Assembly (NCBI GenBank): GCA_934203205.1 | Contig: CAKPYV010000002.1 | Coordinates: forward strand, 1-64,000 | DNA: 64,000 nucleotides | Source of the DNA: an uncultured Anaerovibrio sp. | GTDB taxonomy: Bacteria; Bacillota; Negativicutes; Selenomonadales; Selenomonadaceae | Direction: 5' to 3' | In this document: in pieces, positions 63,841-64,000 of the stretch | How the letters are laid out: each line of letters starts with the position of its first letter | How positions within the stretch are numbered: the first letter of the stretch is position 1 | Notes under the pieces: model-generated | What the model was told of the DNA's origin: nothing | Databases searched by the model: none | What the model saw: only the letters and a program-made list of their open reading frames with translations | Program-made: the position numbers and the translations under genes

Positions 63841-64000
63841 ATGATGAAGGTATTGTATGTAGCTTCAGAGGCTGTTCCATTTATCAAGACAGGAGGATTG
63901 GCAGATGTAGCTGGTTCCCTGCCGAAAGAGCTGGCAAAAATGGGGGTTGATGCCAGAGTAATTTTGCCAAAGTACAGCAAGATTGCTGAGGAATATAAAG
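63841..64000 (+). CDS. glgA: Glycogen synthase, N-terminal fragment (cut by window end)
   Basis: The frame from ATG 63841 (or 63844) reads [26 protein letters not shown] and continues open past 64000. KTGGLADV is the ADP-glucose binding signature of GlgA (GT5). AGAAAGAAGG is the ribosome site. Glycogen synthase elongates the chain from ADP-glucose and is the expected last partner of this cluster. Confidence 0.93.
   Translation, partial: MMKVLYVASEAVPFIKTGGLADVAGSLPKELAKMGVDARVILPKYSKIAEEYK

Overview
The window looks like chromosomal DNA of a Gram-negative-walled Firmicute (class Negativicutes, Selenomonadales; relatives of Selenomonas, Megamonas, Anaerovibrio or Mitsuokella are the best guess, and the genus cannot be fixed by eye). 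The genes have Firmicutes-style strong AGGAGG ribosome sites and sigma-A promoters. They nevertheless encode an outer membrane: an LptD/OstA-like barrel, ADP-heptose synthesis, many GT9 heptosyltransferases and an O-antigen ligase. BioW-type biotin synthesis and the glgC-glgD pair fit the same group. Base composition is moderate through most of the window and falls clearly to AT-rich between about 36.4 and 44.9 kb.

Layout. 0-8.5 kb: the 3' end of an rRNA operon (5S), then rpiB-glyA-upp, an iron alcohol dehydrogenase, an AlbA/HATPase regulator behind a phased operator array, a remnant of a type I toxin-antitoxin-like locus, a DUF441 membrane protein, an M20 peptidase and a C39-like protein. 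8.5-12.1 kb (minus strand): fruR-fruK-fruA fructose operon. 12.3-15.1 kb: murA and an ArnT-like glycosyltransferase. 15.2-20.3 kb: a PRD regulator, a transaldolase and a three-gene ascorbate-family PTS. 20.3-23.0 kb: an MFS transporter and a minimal chemoreceptor. 23.3-42.9 kb: a long LPS locus with lptD, two hldA-type kinases, hldC, hldD, gmhB, five intact GT9 genes, other glycosyltransferases, a DUF535 gene and waaL. Its AT-rich distal part holds three decayed glycosyltransferase genes. 43.0-44.9 kb: two AT-rich cargo genes, a membrane protein and a DUF1828/1829 protein. 45.2-47.9 kb: a bioW-bioF fusion divergent from a small membrane protein, with one BirA operator between them. 47.9-56.2 kb: glyoxalase-like protein, eukaryote-type hexokinase, type II NADH dehydrogenase, secreted SGNH hydrolase, YigZ, and an SbmA-like ABC exporter. 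56.4-64 kb: glycogen cluster glgC-glgD-glgP-glgB-glgA, with glgA cut by the window end.

Functionally, the window combines sugar uptake and phosphorylation (fructose PTS, ascorbate-type PTS, hexokinase) with glycogen storage and outer-membrane LPS building. The most unusual items are the branching enzyme with a histone-H1-like, AT-hook tail of about 117 residues, and the TTGAAGT array before the AlbA regulator. Others are the BirA operator whose two arms are each the -35 box of a divergent promoter, a GT2 enzyme carrying the Cys-rich tail typical of the neighbouring GT9 enzymes, and the decaying AT-rich glycosyltransferase block.
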